Assembly (NCBI RefSeq): GCF_034190915.1
Contig: NW_026947694.1
Location: 282,001-346,000, forward strand
Reading direction: 5' to 3'
DNA from: Cavia porcellus
Lineage: Eukaryota; Chordata; Mammalia; Rodentia; Caviidae
Length of the DNA stretch: 64,000 bases
Shown here: piece by piece, positions 11,041 through 24,971 of the stretch
How positions within the stretch are numbered: position 1 is the stretch's first letter
Layout: the number at the start of each line of letters is the position of its first letter
Translations under genes and position numbers: made by a program
Notes under the pieces: generated by a model
Databases searched by the model: none
The model's input: only the letters and a program-made list of their open reading frames with translations
Told to the model about the DNA's origin: nothing

Positions 11041-12815
11041 ACCACCCCGTGATGTTTTTCTCACTCCTACTAGTGAATGTAATGTAACACACACCCATAC
11101 AATGCGCACCACCCCGTGATGTTTTTCTCACTCCTACTAGTGAATGTAATGTAACACACACCCATACAATGCGCACCACCCCGTGATGTTTTTCTCACTC
11201 CTACTAGTGAATGTAATGTAACACACACCCATACAATGCGCACCACCCCGTGATGTTTTTCTCACTCCTACTAGTGAATGTAATGTAACACACACCCATA
11301 CAATGCGCACCACCCGGTGATGTTTTTCTCACTCCTACTAGTGAATGTAATGTAACACACACCCATACAATGCGCACCACCCCGTGATGTTTTTCTCACT
11401 CCTACTAGTGTATCTAATGTAACACACACCCATACAATGCGCACCACCCCGTGATGTTTTTCTCACACCTACTAGTGAATCTAATGTAACACACACCCAT
11501 ACAATGCGCACCACCCCGTGATGTTTTTCTCACTCCTACTAGTGAATCTAATGTAACACACACCCATACAATGCACACCACCCCGTGATGTTTTTCTCAC
11601 TCCTATTTGTGAATGTAATGTAACACACACCCATACAATGCGCACCACTCCGTGATGTTTTTCTCACTCCTACTAGTGAATGTAATGTAACAATCACCCA
11701 TACAATGCGCACCACTCCGTGATGTTTTCTCACTCCTACTAGTGAATCTAATGTAACACACACCCATACAATGCGCACCACCCCGTGATGTTTTTCTCAC
11801 TCCTACTAGTGAATCTAAAGTAACACACACCCATACAATGCGCACCACCCCGTGATGTTTTTCTCACTCCTATTTGTGAATGTAATGTAACACATACCCA
11901 TACAATGCGCACCACCCCGTGATGTTTTTCTCACTCCTACTAGTGACTGTAATGTAACAATCACCCATACAATGCGCACCACCCCGTGATGTTTTTATCA
12001 CTCCTACTAGGGAATGTAATGTAACACACACCCATACAATGCGCACCACCCCGTGATGTTTTTCTCACTCCTACTAGTGAATCTAATGTAACACACACCC
12101 GTACAATGCGCACAACCCCGTGATGTTTTTCTCACTCCTATTTGTGAATGTAATGTAACACACACCCGTACAATGCGCACCACCCCGTGATGTTTTTCTC
12201 ACTCCTACTAGTGAATGTAATGTAACACACACCCACACAATGCGCACCTCCCCGTGATGTTTTTCTCACTCCTACTAGTGAATGTAATGTAACACACACC
12301 CATACAATGCGCACCACCCCGTGATGTTTTTCTCACTCCTACTAGTGAATGTAATGTAACACACACCCATACAATGCGCACCACCCCGTGATGTTTTTCT
12401 CACTCCTACTAGTGAATGTAATGTAACACACACCCATACAATGCGCACCACCCCGTGATGTTTTTCTCACTCCTACTAGTGAATGTAATGTAACACACAC
12501 CCATACAATGCGCACCACCCCGTGATGTTTTTCTCACTCCTACTAGTGATTCTAATGTAACACACACCGATACAATGCGCACCACCCCGTGATGTTTTTC
12601 TCACTCCTACTAGTGAATCTAATGTAACACACACCGATACAATGCGCACCACCCCGTGATGTTTTTCTCACTCCTACTAGTGAATGTAATGTAACACACA
12701 CCCATACAATGCGCACCACCCCGTGATGTTTTTCTCACTCCTACTAGTGAATGTAATGTAACACACACTCATACAATGCGCACCACCCCGTGATGTTTTT
12801 CTCACTGCTACTATT
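11041..12815. repeat. Cassette region between the 48-mer-spaced copies
   Basis: Starts with plain G39 monomers, then CCCGGTG near 11314, TAGTGTATC near 11407, CTCACACCTAC near 11465 and a complete diagnostic cassette at about 11575-12010, followed by the CCCGTACAATG doublet and two CCGATA monomers near 12570 and 12637. The stretch from about 11390 to 12340 corresponds to 17217-18170 (offset 5,827 bp). Confidence 0.78.
11575..12010. repeat. Representative conserved seven-monomer cassette
   Basis: In fixed order: a TGCACACC monomer, TATTTGTG, AATCACCC, the 4-T monomer, two C39 monomers, TATTTGTG with ACATACCC, AATCACCC, then TATCACTCC with CTAGGG. Near-complete versions begin close to 935, 4949, 17402, 22827, 26108, 28582, 32532, 34474, 38157 and 39965. 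Versions starting near 15527 and 20952 are cut after the C39 pair and joined to a different module. The cassette is the most stable landmark of the left two thirds of the window. Confidence 0.8.
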
Positions 12816-14121
12816 GAATCTAATGCAACACACACCCATACAATGCGCACCACCCCGTGATGTTTTTCTCACTCCTACTAGTGAATCTAATGTAACACAC
12901 ACCCATACAATGCGCACCACCCCGTGATGTTTTTCTCACTCCTACTAGTGAATCTAATGTAACACACACCCATAAAATGCACACCACCCCGTGATGTTTT
13001 TCTCACTCCTACTAGTGAATCTAATGTAAAACACACCCATACAATGCGCACCACCCCGTGATGTTTTTCTCACTCCTACTAGTGAATCTAATGTAACACA
13101 CACCCATACAATGCGCACCACCCCGTGATGTTTTTCTCACTCCTACTAGTGAATCTAATGTAACACACACCCATACAATGCGCACCACCCCGTGATGTTT
13201 TTCTCACTCCTACTAGTGAATCTAATGTAACACACACCCATACAATGCGCACCACCCCGTGATGTTTTTCCCACTCCTACTAGTGAATCTAAAGTAACAC
13301 ACACCCATACAATGCGCACCACCCCGTGATGTTTTTCTCACTCCTACTAGTGAATCTAATGTAACACACACCGATACAATGCGCACCACCCCGTGATGTT
13401 TTTCTCACTCCTATTTGTGAATGAAATGTAGCACAAACCCATACAATGCGCACCACCCCGTGATGTTTTTCTCACTCCTACTAGTGAATCTAATGTAACA
13501 CACACCCATACAATGCGCACCACCCCGTGATGTATTTCTCACTCCTACTAGTGAATCTAACGTAACAACCACCCATACAATGCACACCACCCCGTGATGT
13601 TTTTCTCACTCCTATTTGTGAATGTAATGTAACACACACCGATACAATGCGCACCACCCCGTGATGTTTTTCTCACTCCTACTAGTGAATGTAATGTAAC
13701 AATCACCCATACAATGCGCACCACCCCGTGATGTTTTTCTCACTCCTACTAGTGAATGTAATGTAACACACACCCATACAATGCGCACCACCCCGTGATG
13801 TTTTTCTCACTCCTACTAGTGAATCTAATGTAACACACACCCATACAATGCGCACCACACCGTGATGTTTTTCTCACTCCTATTTGTGAATGTAATGTAA
13901 CACATACCCATACAATGCGCACCACCCCGTGATGTTTTTCTCACTCCTACTAGTGAATGTAATGTAACAATCACCCATACAATGCGCACCACCCCGTGAT
14001 GTTTTTATCACTCCTACTAGGGAATCTAATGTAACACACACCCATACAATGCGCACCACCCCGTGATGTTTTTCTCACTCCTACTAGTGAATCTAATGTA
14101 ACACACACCCATACAATGCGC
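12816..14121. repeat. 48-monomer-spaced direct repeat, copy 2
   Basis: Second copy of 9600-11040. It begins among C39 monomers and repeats TAAAACACACCC near 13027, TTTTTCCCAC near 13267, TAAAGTAAC near 13290, GAATGAAATG near 13421 (here followed by TAGCAC rather than TATCAC), TAACGTAACAACC near 13558, and CTAGGG near 14017. It adds GATGTATTTC near 13532, which is shared with 16150 and 21575, so those downstream copies descend from this version. Its right end runs into the 81-mer unit. Confidence 0.8.
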
Positions 14122-17100
14122 ACCACCCCGTGATGTTTTTCTCACTCCTACTAGTGAATGTAATGTAACACAGACCCATACAATGCGCACCACCCCGTGA
14201 TGTTTTTCTCACTCCTACTAGTGAATGTAATGTAACACACACCCATACAATGCGCACCACCCCGTGATGTTTTTCTCACTCCTACTAGTGAATGTAATGT
14301 AACACACACCCATACAATGCGCACCACCCCGTGATGTTTTTCTCACTCCTACTAGTGAATGTAATGGAACACACACCCATACAATGCGCACCACCCCGTG
14401 ATGTTTTTCTCACTCCTACTAGTGAATGTAATGTAACACAGACCCATACAATGCGCACCACCCCGTGATGTTTTTCTCACTCCTACTAGTGAATGTAATG
14501 TAACAATCACCCATACAATGCGCACCACCCCGTGATGTTTTTCTCACTCCTACTAGTGAATGTAATGTAACACACACCCATACAATGCGCACCACCCCGT
14601 GATGTTTTTCTCACTCCTACTAGTGAATGTAATGTAACACAGTCCCATACAATGCGCACCACCCCGTGATGTTTTTCTCACTCCTACTAGTGAATGTAAT
14701 GTAACAATCACCCATACAATGCGCACCACCCCGTGATGTTTTTCTCACTCCTACTAGTGAATGTAATGGAACACACACCCATACAATGCGCACCACCCCG
14801 TGATGTTTTTCTCACTCCTACTAGTGAATGTAATGTAACACAGACCCATACAATGCGCACCACCCCGTGATGTTTTTCTCACTCCTACTAGTGAATGTAA
14901 TGTAACAATCACCCATACAATGCGCACCACCCCGTGATGTTTTTCTCACTCCTACTAGTGAATGTAATGTAACACACACCCATACAATGCGCACCACCCC
15001 GTGATGTTTTTCTCACTCCTACTAGTGAATGTAATGTAACACACACCCATACAATGCGCACCACCCCGTGATGTTTTTCTCACTCCTACTAGTGAATGTA
15101 ATGTAACACACACCCATACAATGCGCACCACCCCGGGATGTTTTTCTCACTCCTACTAGTGAATGTAATGTAACACACACCCATACAATGCGCACCACCC
15201 CGTGATGTTTTTCTCACTCCTACTAGTGAATGTAATGTAACACACACCCATACAATGCGCACCACCCGGTGATGTTTTTCTCACTCCTACTAGTGAATCT
15301 AATGTAACACACACCCATACAATGCGCACCACCCCGTGATGTTTTTCTCACTCCTACTAGTGTATCTAATGTAACACACACCCATACAATGCGCACCACC
15401 CCGTGATGTTTTTCTCACACCTACTAGTGAATCTAATGTAACACACACCCATACAATGCGCACCACCCCGTGATGTTTTTCTCACTCCTACTAGTGAATC
15501 TAATGTAACACACACCCATACAATGCACACCACCCCGTGATGTTTTTCTCACTCCTATTTGTGAATGTAATGTAACACACACCCATACAATGCGCACCAC
15601 TCCGTGATGTTTTTCTCACTCCTACTAGTGAATGTAATGTAACAATCACCCATACAATGCGCAGCACTCCGTGATGTTTTCTCACTCCTACTAGTGAATC
15701 TAATGTAACACACACCCATACAATGCGCACCACCCCGTGATGTTTTTCTCACTCCTACTAGTGAATCTAATGTAACACACACCCATACAATGCGCACCAC
15801 CCCGTGATGTTTTTCTCACTCCTACTAGTGAATCTAATGTAACACACACCCATACAATGCGCACCACCCCGTGATGTTTTTCCCACTCCTACTAGTGAAT
15901 CTAAAGTAACACACACCCATACAATTCGCACCACCCCGTGATGTTTTTCTCACTCCTACTAGTGAATCTAATGTAACACACACTGATACAATGCGCACCA
16001 CCCCGTGATGTTTTTCTCACTCCTATTTGTGAATGAAATGTAGCACACACCCATACAATGCGCACCACCCCGTGATGTTTTTCTCACTCCTACTAGTGAA
16101 TCTAATGTAACACACACCCATACAATGCGCACCACCCCGTGATGTATTTCTCACTCCTACTAGTGAATCTAACGTAACAACCACCCATACAATGCACACC
16201 ACCCCGTGATGTTTTTCTCACTCCTATTTGTGAATGTAATGTAACACACACCGATACAATGCGCACCACCCCGTGATGTTTTTCTCACTCCTACTAGTGA
16301 ATGTAATGTAACAATCACCCATACAATGCGCACCACCCCGTGATGTTTTTCTCACTCCTACTAGTGAATGTAATGTAACACACACCCATACAATGCGCAC
16401 CACCCCGTGATGTTTTTCTCACTCCTACTAGTGAATCTAATGTAACACACACCCATACAATGCGCACCACCCCGTGATGTTTTTCTCACTCCTATTTGTG
16501 AATGTAATGTAACACATACCCATACAATGCGCACCACCCCGTGATGTTTTTCTCACTCCTACTAGTGAATGTAATGTAACAATCACCCATACAATGCGCA
16601 CCACCCCGTGATGTTTTTATCACTCCTACTAGGGAATCTAATGTAACACACACCCATACAATGTGCACCACCCCGTGATGTTTTTCTCACTCCTACTAGT
16701 GAATCTAATGTAACACACACCCATACAATGCGCACCACCCCGTGATGTTTTTCTCACTCCTACTAGTGAATGTAATGTAACACACACCCATACAATGCGC
16801 ACCACCCCGTGATGTTTTTCTCACTCCTACTAGTGAATGTAATGTAACACACACCCATACAATGCGCACCACCCCGTGATGTTTTTCTCACTCCTACTAG
16901 TGAATGTAATGTAACACACACCCATACAATGCGCACCACCCCGTGATGTTTTTCTCACTCCTACTAGTGAATGTAATGTAACACACACCCATACAATGCG
17001 CACCACCCCGTGATGTTTTTCTCACTCCTACTAGTGAATGTAATGTAACACACACCCATACAATGCGCACCACCCCGTGATGTTTTTCTCACTCCTACTA

Positions 17101-19546
17101 GTGAATGTAATGTAACACACACCCATACAATGCGCACCACCCGGTGATGTTTTTCTCACTCCTACTAGTGAATGTAATGTAACACACACCCATACAATGC
17201 GCACCACCCCGTGATGTTTTTCTCACTCCTACTAGTGTATCTAATGTAACACACACCCATACAATGCGCACCACCCCGTGATGTTTTTCTCACACCTACT
17301 AGTGAATCTAATGTAACACACACCCATACAATGCGCACCACCCCGTGATGTTTTTCTCACTCCTACTAGTGAATCTAATGTAACACACACCCATACAATG
17401 CACACCACCCCGTGATGTTTTTCTCACTCCTATTTGTGAATGTAATGTAACACACACCCATACAATGCGCACCACTCCGTGATGTTTTTCTCACTCCTAC
17501 TAGTGAATGTAATGTAACAATCACCCATACAATGCGCACCACTCCGTGATGTTTTCTCACTCCTACTAGTGAATCTAATGTAACACACACCCATACAATG
17601 CGCACCACCCCGTGATGTTTTTCTCACTCCTACTAGTGAATCTAATGTAACACACACCCATACAATGCGCACCACCCCGTGATGTATTTCTCACTCCTAT
17701 TTGTGAATGTAATGTAACACATACCCATACAATGCGCACCACCCCGTGATGTTTTTCTCACTCCTACTAGTGAATGTAATGTAACAATCACCCATACAAT
17801 GCGCACCACCCCGTGATGTTTTTATCACTCCTACTAGGGAATGTAATGTAACACACAGCCATACAATGCGCACCACCCCGTGATGTTTTTCTCACTCCTA
17901 CTAGTGAATCTAATGTAACACACACCCGTACAATGCGCACAACCCCGTGATGTTTTTCTCACTCCTATTTGTGAATGTAATGTAACACACACCCGTACAA
18001 TGCGCACCACCCCGTGATGTTTTTCTCACTCCTACTAGTGAATGTAATGTAACACACACCCATACAATGCGCACCACCCCGTGATGTTTTTCTCACTCCT
18101 ACTAGTGAATGTAATGTAACACACACCCATACAATGCGCACCACCCCGTGATGTTTTTCTCACTCCTACTAGTGAATGTAATGTAACACACACTCATACA
18201 ATGCGCACCACCCCGTGATGTTTTTCTCACTCCTACTAGTGAATGTAATGTAACACACACCCATACAATGCGCACCACCCCGTAATGTTTTTCTCACTCC
18301 TACTAGTGAATCTAATGTAACACACACCCATACAATGCGCACCACCCCGTGATGTTTTTCTCACTCCTACTAGTGAATCTAATGTAACACACACCCATAC
18401 AATGCGCACCACCCCGTGATGTTTTTCTCACTCCTACTAGTGAATGTAATGTAACACACACCCATACAATGCGCACCACCCCGTGATGTTTTTCTCACTC
18501 CTACTACTGAATGTAATGTAACACACACCCATACAATGCGCACCACCCGGTGATGTTTTTCTCACTCCTACTAGTGAATGTAATGTAACACACACCCATA
18601 CAATGCGCACCACCCCGTGATGTTTTTCTCACTCCTACTAGTGTATCTAATGTAACACACACCCATACAATGCGCTCCACCCCGTGATGTTTTTCTCACA
18701 CCTACTAGTGAATCTAATGTAACACAAACCCATACAATGCGCACCACCCCGTGATGTTTTTCTCACTCCTACTAGTGAATCTAATGTAACACACACCCAT
18801 ACAATGCGCACCACCCCGTGATGTCTTTCTCACTCCTACTAATGAATCTAATGTAAAACACACCCATACAATGCGCACCACCCCGTGATGTCTTTCTCAC
18901 TCCTACTAGTGAATCTAATGTAACACACAACCATACAATGCGCACCACCCCGTGATGTTTTTCTCACTCCTACTAGTGAATCTATTGTAACACACACCCA
19001 TACAATGCGCACCACCCCGTGATGTTTTTCTCACTCCTACTAGTGAATCTAATGTAACACACACCCATACAATGCGCACCACCCCGTGATGTTTTTCTCA
19101 CTCCTACTAGTGAATCTAATGTAACACACACCCATACAATGCGCACCACCCCGTGATGTTTTTCTCACTCCTACTAGTGAATCTAATGTAACACACACCC
19201 ATACAATGCGCACCACCCCGTGATGTTTTTCTCACTCCTACTAGTGAATCTAATGTAACACACACCCATACAATGCGCACCACCCCGTGATGTTTTTCTC
19301 ACTCCTACTAGTGAATCTAATGTAACACACACCCGTACAATGCGCACCACCCCGTGATGTTTTTCCCACTCCTACTAGTGAATCTAAAGTAACACACACC
19401 CATACAATGCGCACCACCCCGTGATGTTTTTCTCACTCCTACTAGTGAATGTAATGTAACACACACCCATACAATGCGCACCACTCCGTGATGTTTTTCT
19501 CACTCCTATTTGTGAATGAAATGTAACACACACCCATACAATGCGT
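14122..19546. repeat. 5,425-bp (81-monomer) unit, copy 1
   Basis: First of two adjacent copies. Every rare variant checked recurs 5,425 bp downstream, including ATGGAACAC near 14346, CACAGTCCC near 14639, CCCCGGGATG near 15131, GCAGCACTCC at 15661, ACAATTCGC at 15921, CACTGATAC near 15982, the CAGCCATAC monomer near 17857, CCGTAATG near 18280, GCGCTCCACC near 18672 and CTAATGAATC near 18839. The length is 81 monomers minus two bases, from two 4-T monomers near 15674 and 17549. The breakpoint lies between 14117 and 14158: left of it the two copies no longer match. The unit ends at GCGTACC (T at 19546). Confidence 0.92.
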
Positions 19547-22500
19547 ACCACCCCGTGATGTTTTTCTCACTCCTACTAGTGAATGTAATGTAACACAGAC
19601 CCATACAATGCGCACCACCCCGTGATGTTTTTCTCACTCCTACTAGTGAATGTAATGTAACACACACCCATACAATGCGCACCACCCCGTGATGTTTTTC
19701 TCACTCCTACTAGTGAATGTAATGTAACACACACCCATACAATGCGCACCACCCCGTGATGTTTTTCTCACTCCTACTAGTGAATGTAATGGAACACACA
19801 CCCATACAATGCGCACCACCCCGTGATGTTTTTCTCACTCCTACTAGTGAATGTAATGTAACACAGACCCATACAATGCGCACCACCCCGTGATGTTTTT
19901 CTCACTCCTACTAGTGAATGTAATGTAACAATCACCCATACAATGCGCACCACCCCGTGATGTTTTTCTCACTCCTACTAGTGAATGTAATGTAACACAC
20001 ACCCATACAATGCGCACCACCCCGTGATGTTTTTCTCACTCCTACTAGTGAATGTAATGTAACACAGTCCCATACAATGCGCACCACCCCGTGATGTTTT
20101 TCTCACTCCTACTAGTGAATGTAATGTAACAATCACCCATACAATGCGCACCACCCCGTGATGTTTTTCTCACTCCTACTAGTGAATGTAATGGAACACA
20201 CACCCATACAATGCGCACCACCCCGTGATGTTTTTCTCACTCCTACTAGTGAATGTAATGTAACACAGACCCATACAATGCGCACCACCCCGTGATGTTT
20301 TTCTCACTCCTACTGGTGAATGTAATGTAACAATCACCCATACAATGCGCACCACCCCGTGATGTTTTTCTCACTCCTACTAGTGAATGTAATGTAACAC
20401 ACACCCATACAATGCGCACCACCCCGTGATGTTTTTCTCACTCCTACTAGTGAATGTAATGTAACACACACCCATACAATGCGCACCACCCCGTGATGTT
20501 TTTCTCACTCCTACTAGTGAATGTAATGTAACACACACCCATACAATGCGCACCACCCCGGGATGTTTTTCTCACTCCTACTAGTGAATGTAATGTAACA
20601 CACACCCATACAATGCGCACCACCCCGTGATGTTTTTCTCACTCCTACTAGTGAATGTAATGTAACACACACCCATACAATGCGCACCACCCGGTGATGT
20701 TTTTCTCACTCCTACTAGTGAATCTAATGTAACACACACCCATACAATGCGCACCACCCCGTGATGTTTTTCTCACTCCTACTAGTGTATCTAATGTAAC
20801 ACACACCCATACAATGCGCACCACCCCGTGATGTTTTTCTCACACCTACTAGTGAATCTAATGTAACACACACCCATACAATGCGCACCACCCCGTGATG
20901 TTTTTCTCACTCCTACTAGTGAATCTAATGTAACACACACCCATACAATGCACACCACCCCGTGATGTTTTTCTCACTCCTATTTGTGAATGTAATGTAA
21001 CACACACCCATACAATGCGCACCACTCCGTGATGTTTTTCTCACTCCTACTAGTGAATGTAATGTAACAATCACCCATACAATGCGCAGCACTCCGTGAT
21101 GTTTTCTCACTCCTACTAGTGAATCTAATGTAACACACACCCATACAATGCGCACCACCCCGTGATGTTTTTCTCACTCCTACTAGTGAATCTAATGTAA
21201 CACACACCCATACAATGCGCACCACCCCGTGATGTTTTTCTCACTCCTACTAGTGAATCTAATGTAACACACACCCATACAATGCGCACCACCCCGTGAT
21301 GTTTTTCCCACTCCTACTAGTGAATCTAAAGTAACACACACCCATACAATTCGCACCACCCCGTGATGTTTTTCTCACTCCTACTAGTGAATCTAATGTA
21401 ACACACACTGATACAATGCGCACCACCCCGTGATGTTTTTCTCACTCCTATTTGTGAATGAAATGTAGCACACACCCATACAATGCGCACCACCCCGTGA
21501 TGTTTTTCTCACTCCTACTAGTGAATCTAATGTAACACACACCCATACAATGCGCACCACCCCGTGATGTATTTCTCACTCCTACTAGTGAATCTAACGT
21601 AACAACCACCCATACAATGCACACCACCCCGTGATGTTTTTCTCACTCCTATTTGTGAATGTAATGTAACACACACCGATACAATGCGCACCACCCCGTG
21701 ATGTTTTTCTCACTCCTACTAGTGAATGTAATGTAACAATCACCCATACAATGCGCACCACCCCGTGATGTTTTTCTCACTCCTACTAGTGAATGTAATG
21801 TAACACACACCCATACAATGCGCACCACCCCGTGATGTTTTTCTCACTCCTACTAGTGAATCTAATGTAACACACACCCATACAATGCGCACCACCCCGT
21901 GATGTTTTTCTCACTCCTATTTGTGAATGTAATGTAACACATACCCATACAATGCGCACCACCCCGTGATGTTTTTCTCACTCCTACTAGTGAATGTAAT
22001 GTAACAATCACCCATACAATGCGCACCACCCCGTGATGTTTTTATCACTCCTACTAGGGAATCTAATGTAACACACACCCATACAATGTGCACCACCCCG
22101 TGATGTTTTTCTCACTCCTACTAGTGAATCTAATGTAACACACACCCATACAATGCGCACCACCCCGTGATGTTTTTCTCACTCCTACTAGTGAATGTAA
22201 TGTAACACACACCCATACAATGCGCACCACCCCGTGATGTTTTTCTCACTCCTACTAGTGAATGTAATGTAACACACACCCATACAATGCGCACCACCCC
22301 GTGATGTTTTTCTCACTCCTACTAGTGAATGTAATGTAACACACACCCATACAATGCGCACCACCCCGTGATGTTTTTCTCACTCCTACTAGTGAATGTA
22401 ATGTAACACACACCCATACAATGCGCACCACCCCGTGATGTTTTTCTCACTCCTACTAGTGAATGTAATGTAACACACACCCATACAATGCGCACCACCC

Positions 22501-24971
22501 CGTGATGTTTTTCTCACTCCTACTAGTGAATGTAATGTAACACACACCCATACAATGCGCACCACCCGGTGATGTTTTTCTCACTCCTACTAGTGAATGT
22601 AATGTAACACACACCCATACAATGCGCACCACCCCGTGATGTTTTTCTCACTCCTACTAGTGTATCTAATGTAACACACACCCATACAATGCGCACCACC
22701 CCGTGATGTTTTTCTCACACCTACTAGTGAATCTAATGTAACACACACCCATACAATGCGCACCACCCCGTGATGTTTTTCTCACTCCTACTAGTGAATC
22801 TAATGTAACACACACCCATACAATGCACACCACCCCGTGATGTTTTTCTCACTCCTATTTGTGAATGTAATGTAACACACACCCATACAATGCGCACCAC
22901 TCCGTGATGTTTTTCTCACTCCTACTAGTGAATGTAATGTAACAATCACCCATACAATGCGCACCACTCCGTGATGTTTTCTCACTCCTACTAGTGAATC
23001 TAATGTAACACACACCCATACAATGCGCACCACCCCGTGATGTTTTTCTCACTCCTACTAGTGAATCTAATGTAACACACACCCATACAATGCGCACCAC
23101 CCCGTGATGTATTTCTCACTCCTATTTGTGAATGTAATGTAACACATACCCATACAATGCGCACCACCCCGTGATGTTTTTCTCACTCCTACTAGTGAAT
23201 GTAATGTAACAATCACCCATACAATGCGCACCACCCCGTGATGTTTTTATCACTCCTACTAGGGAATGTAATGTAACACACAGCCATACAATGCGCACCA
23301 CCCCGTGATGTTTTTCTCACTCCTACTAGTGAATCTAATGTAACACACACCCGTACAATGCGCACAACCCCGTGATGTTTTTCTCACTCCTATTTGTGAA
23401 TGTAATGTAACACACACCCGTACAATGCGCACCACCCCGTGATGTTTTTCTCACTCCTACTAGTGAATGTAATGTAACACACACCCATACAATGCGCACC
23501 ACCCCGTGATGTTTTTCTCACTCCTACTAGTGAATGTAATGTAACACACACCCATACAATGCGCACCACCCCGTGATGTTTTTCTCACTCCTACTAGTGA
23601 ATGTAATGTAACACACACTCATACAATGCGCACCACCCCGTGATGTTTTTCTCACTCCTACTAGTGAATGTAATGTAACACACACCCATACAATGCGCAC
23701 CACCCCGTAATGTTTTTCTCACTCCTACTAGTGAATCTAATGTAACACACACCCATACAATGCGCACCACCCCGTGATGTTTTTCTCACTCCTACTAGTG
23801 AATCTAATGTAACACACACCCATACAATGCGCACCACCCCGTGATGTTTTTCTCACTCCTACTAGTGAATGTAATGTAACACACACCCATACAATGCGCA
23901 CCACCCCGTGATGTTTTTCTCACTCCTACTACTGAATGTAATGTAACACACACCCATACAATGCGCACCACCCGGTGATGTTTTTCTCACTCCTACTAGT
24001 GAATGTAATGTAACACACACCCATACAATGCGCACCACCCCGTGATGTTTTTCTCACTCCTACTAGTGTATCTAATGTAACACACACCCATACAATGCGC
24101 TCCACCCCGTGATGTTTTTCTCACACCTACTAGTGAATCTAATGTAACACAAACCCATACAATGCGCACCACCCCGTGATGTTTTTCTCACTCCTACTAG
24201 TGAATCTAATGTAACACACACCCATACAATGCGCACCACCCCGTGATGTCTTTCTCACTCCTACTAATGAATCTAATGTAAAACACACCCATACAATGCG
24301 CACCACCCCGTGATGTCTTTCTCACTCCTACTAGTGAATCTAATGTAACACACAACCATACAATGCGCACCACCCCGTGATGTTTTTCTCACTCCTACTA
24401 GTGAATCTATTGTAACACACACCCATACAATGCGCACCACCCCGTGATGTTTTTCTCACTCCTACTAGTGAATCTAATGTAACACACACCCATACAATGC
24501 ACACCACCCCGTGATGTTTTTCTCACTCCTACTAGTGAATCTAATGTAACACACACCCATACAATGCGCACCACCCCGTGATGTTTTTCTCACTCCTACT
24601 AGTGAATCTAATGTAACACACACCCATACAATGCGCACCACCCCGTGATGTTTTTCTCACTCCTACTAGTGAATCTAATGTAACACACACCCATACAATG
24701 CGCACCACCCCGTGATGTTTTTCTCACTCCTACTAGTGAATCTAATGTAACACACACCCGTACAATGCGCACCACCCCGTGATGTTTTTCCCACTCCTAC
24801 TAGTGAATCTAAAGTAACACACACCCATACAATGCGCACCACCCCGTGATGTTTTTCTCACTCCTACTAGTGAATGTAATGTAACACACACCCATACAAT
24901 GCGCACCACTCCGTGATGTTTTTCTCACTCCTATTTGTGAATGAAATGTAACACACACCCATACAATGCGT
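19547..24971. repeat. 5,425-bp (81-monomer) unit, copy 2
   Basis: Tandem copy of 14122-19546. By eye I find only two substitutions: G at 20315 where copy 1 has A (14890), and A at 24501 where copy 1 has G (19076), the latter at a CpG. Both copies end at the rare GCGTACC variant (T at 19546 and 24971), and the match to copy 1 is lost by 25009. Identity is therefore above 99.9%. A duplication this clean is either very recent or an assembly duplication. Confidence 0.92.
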
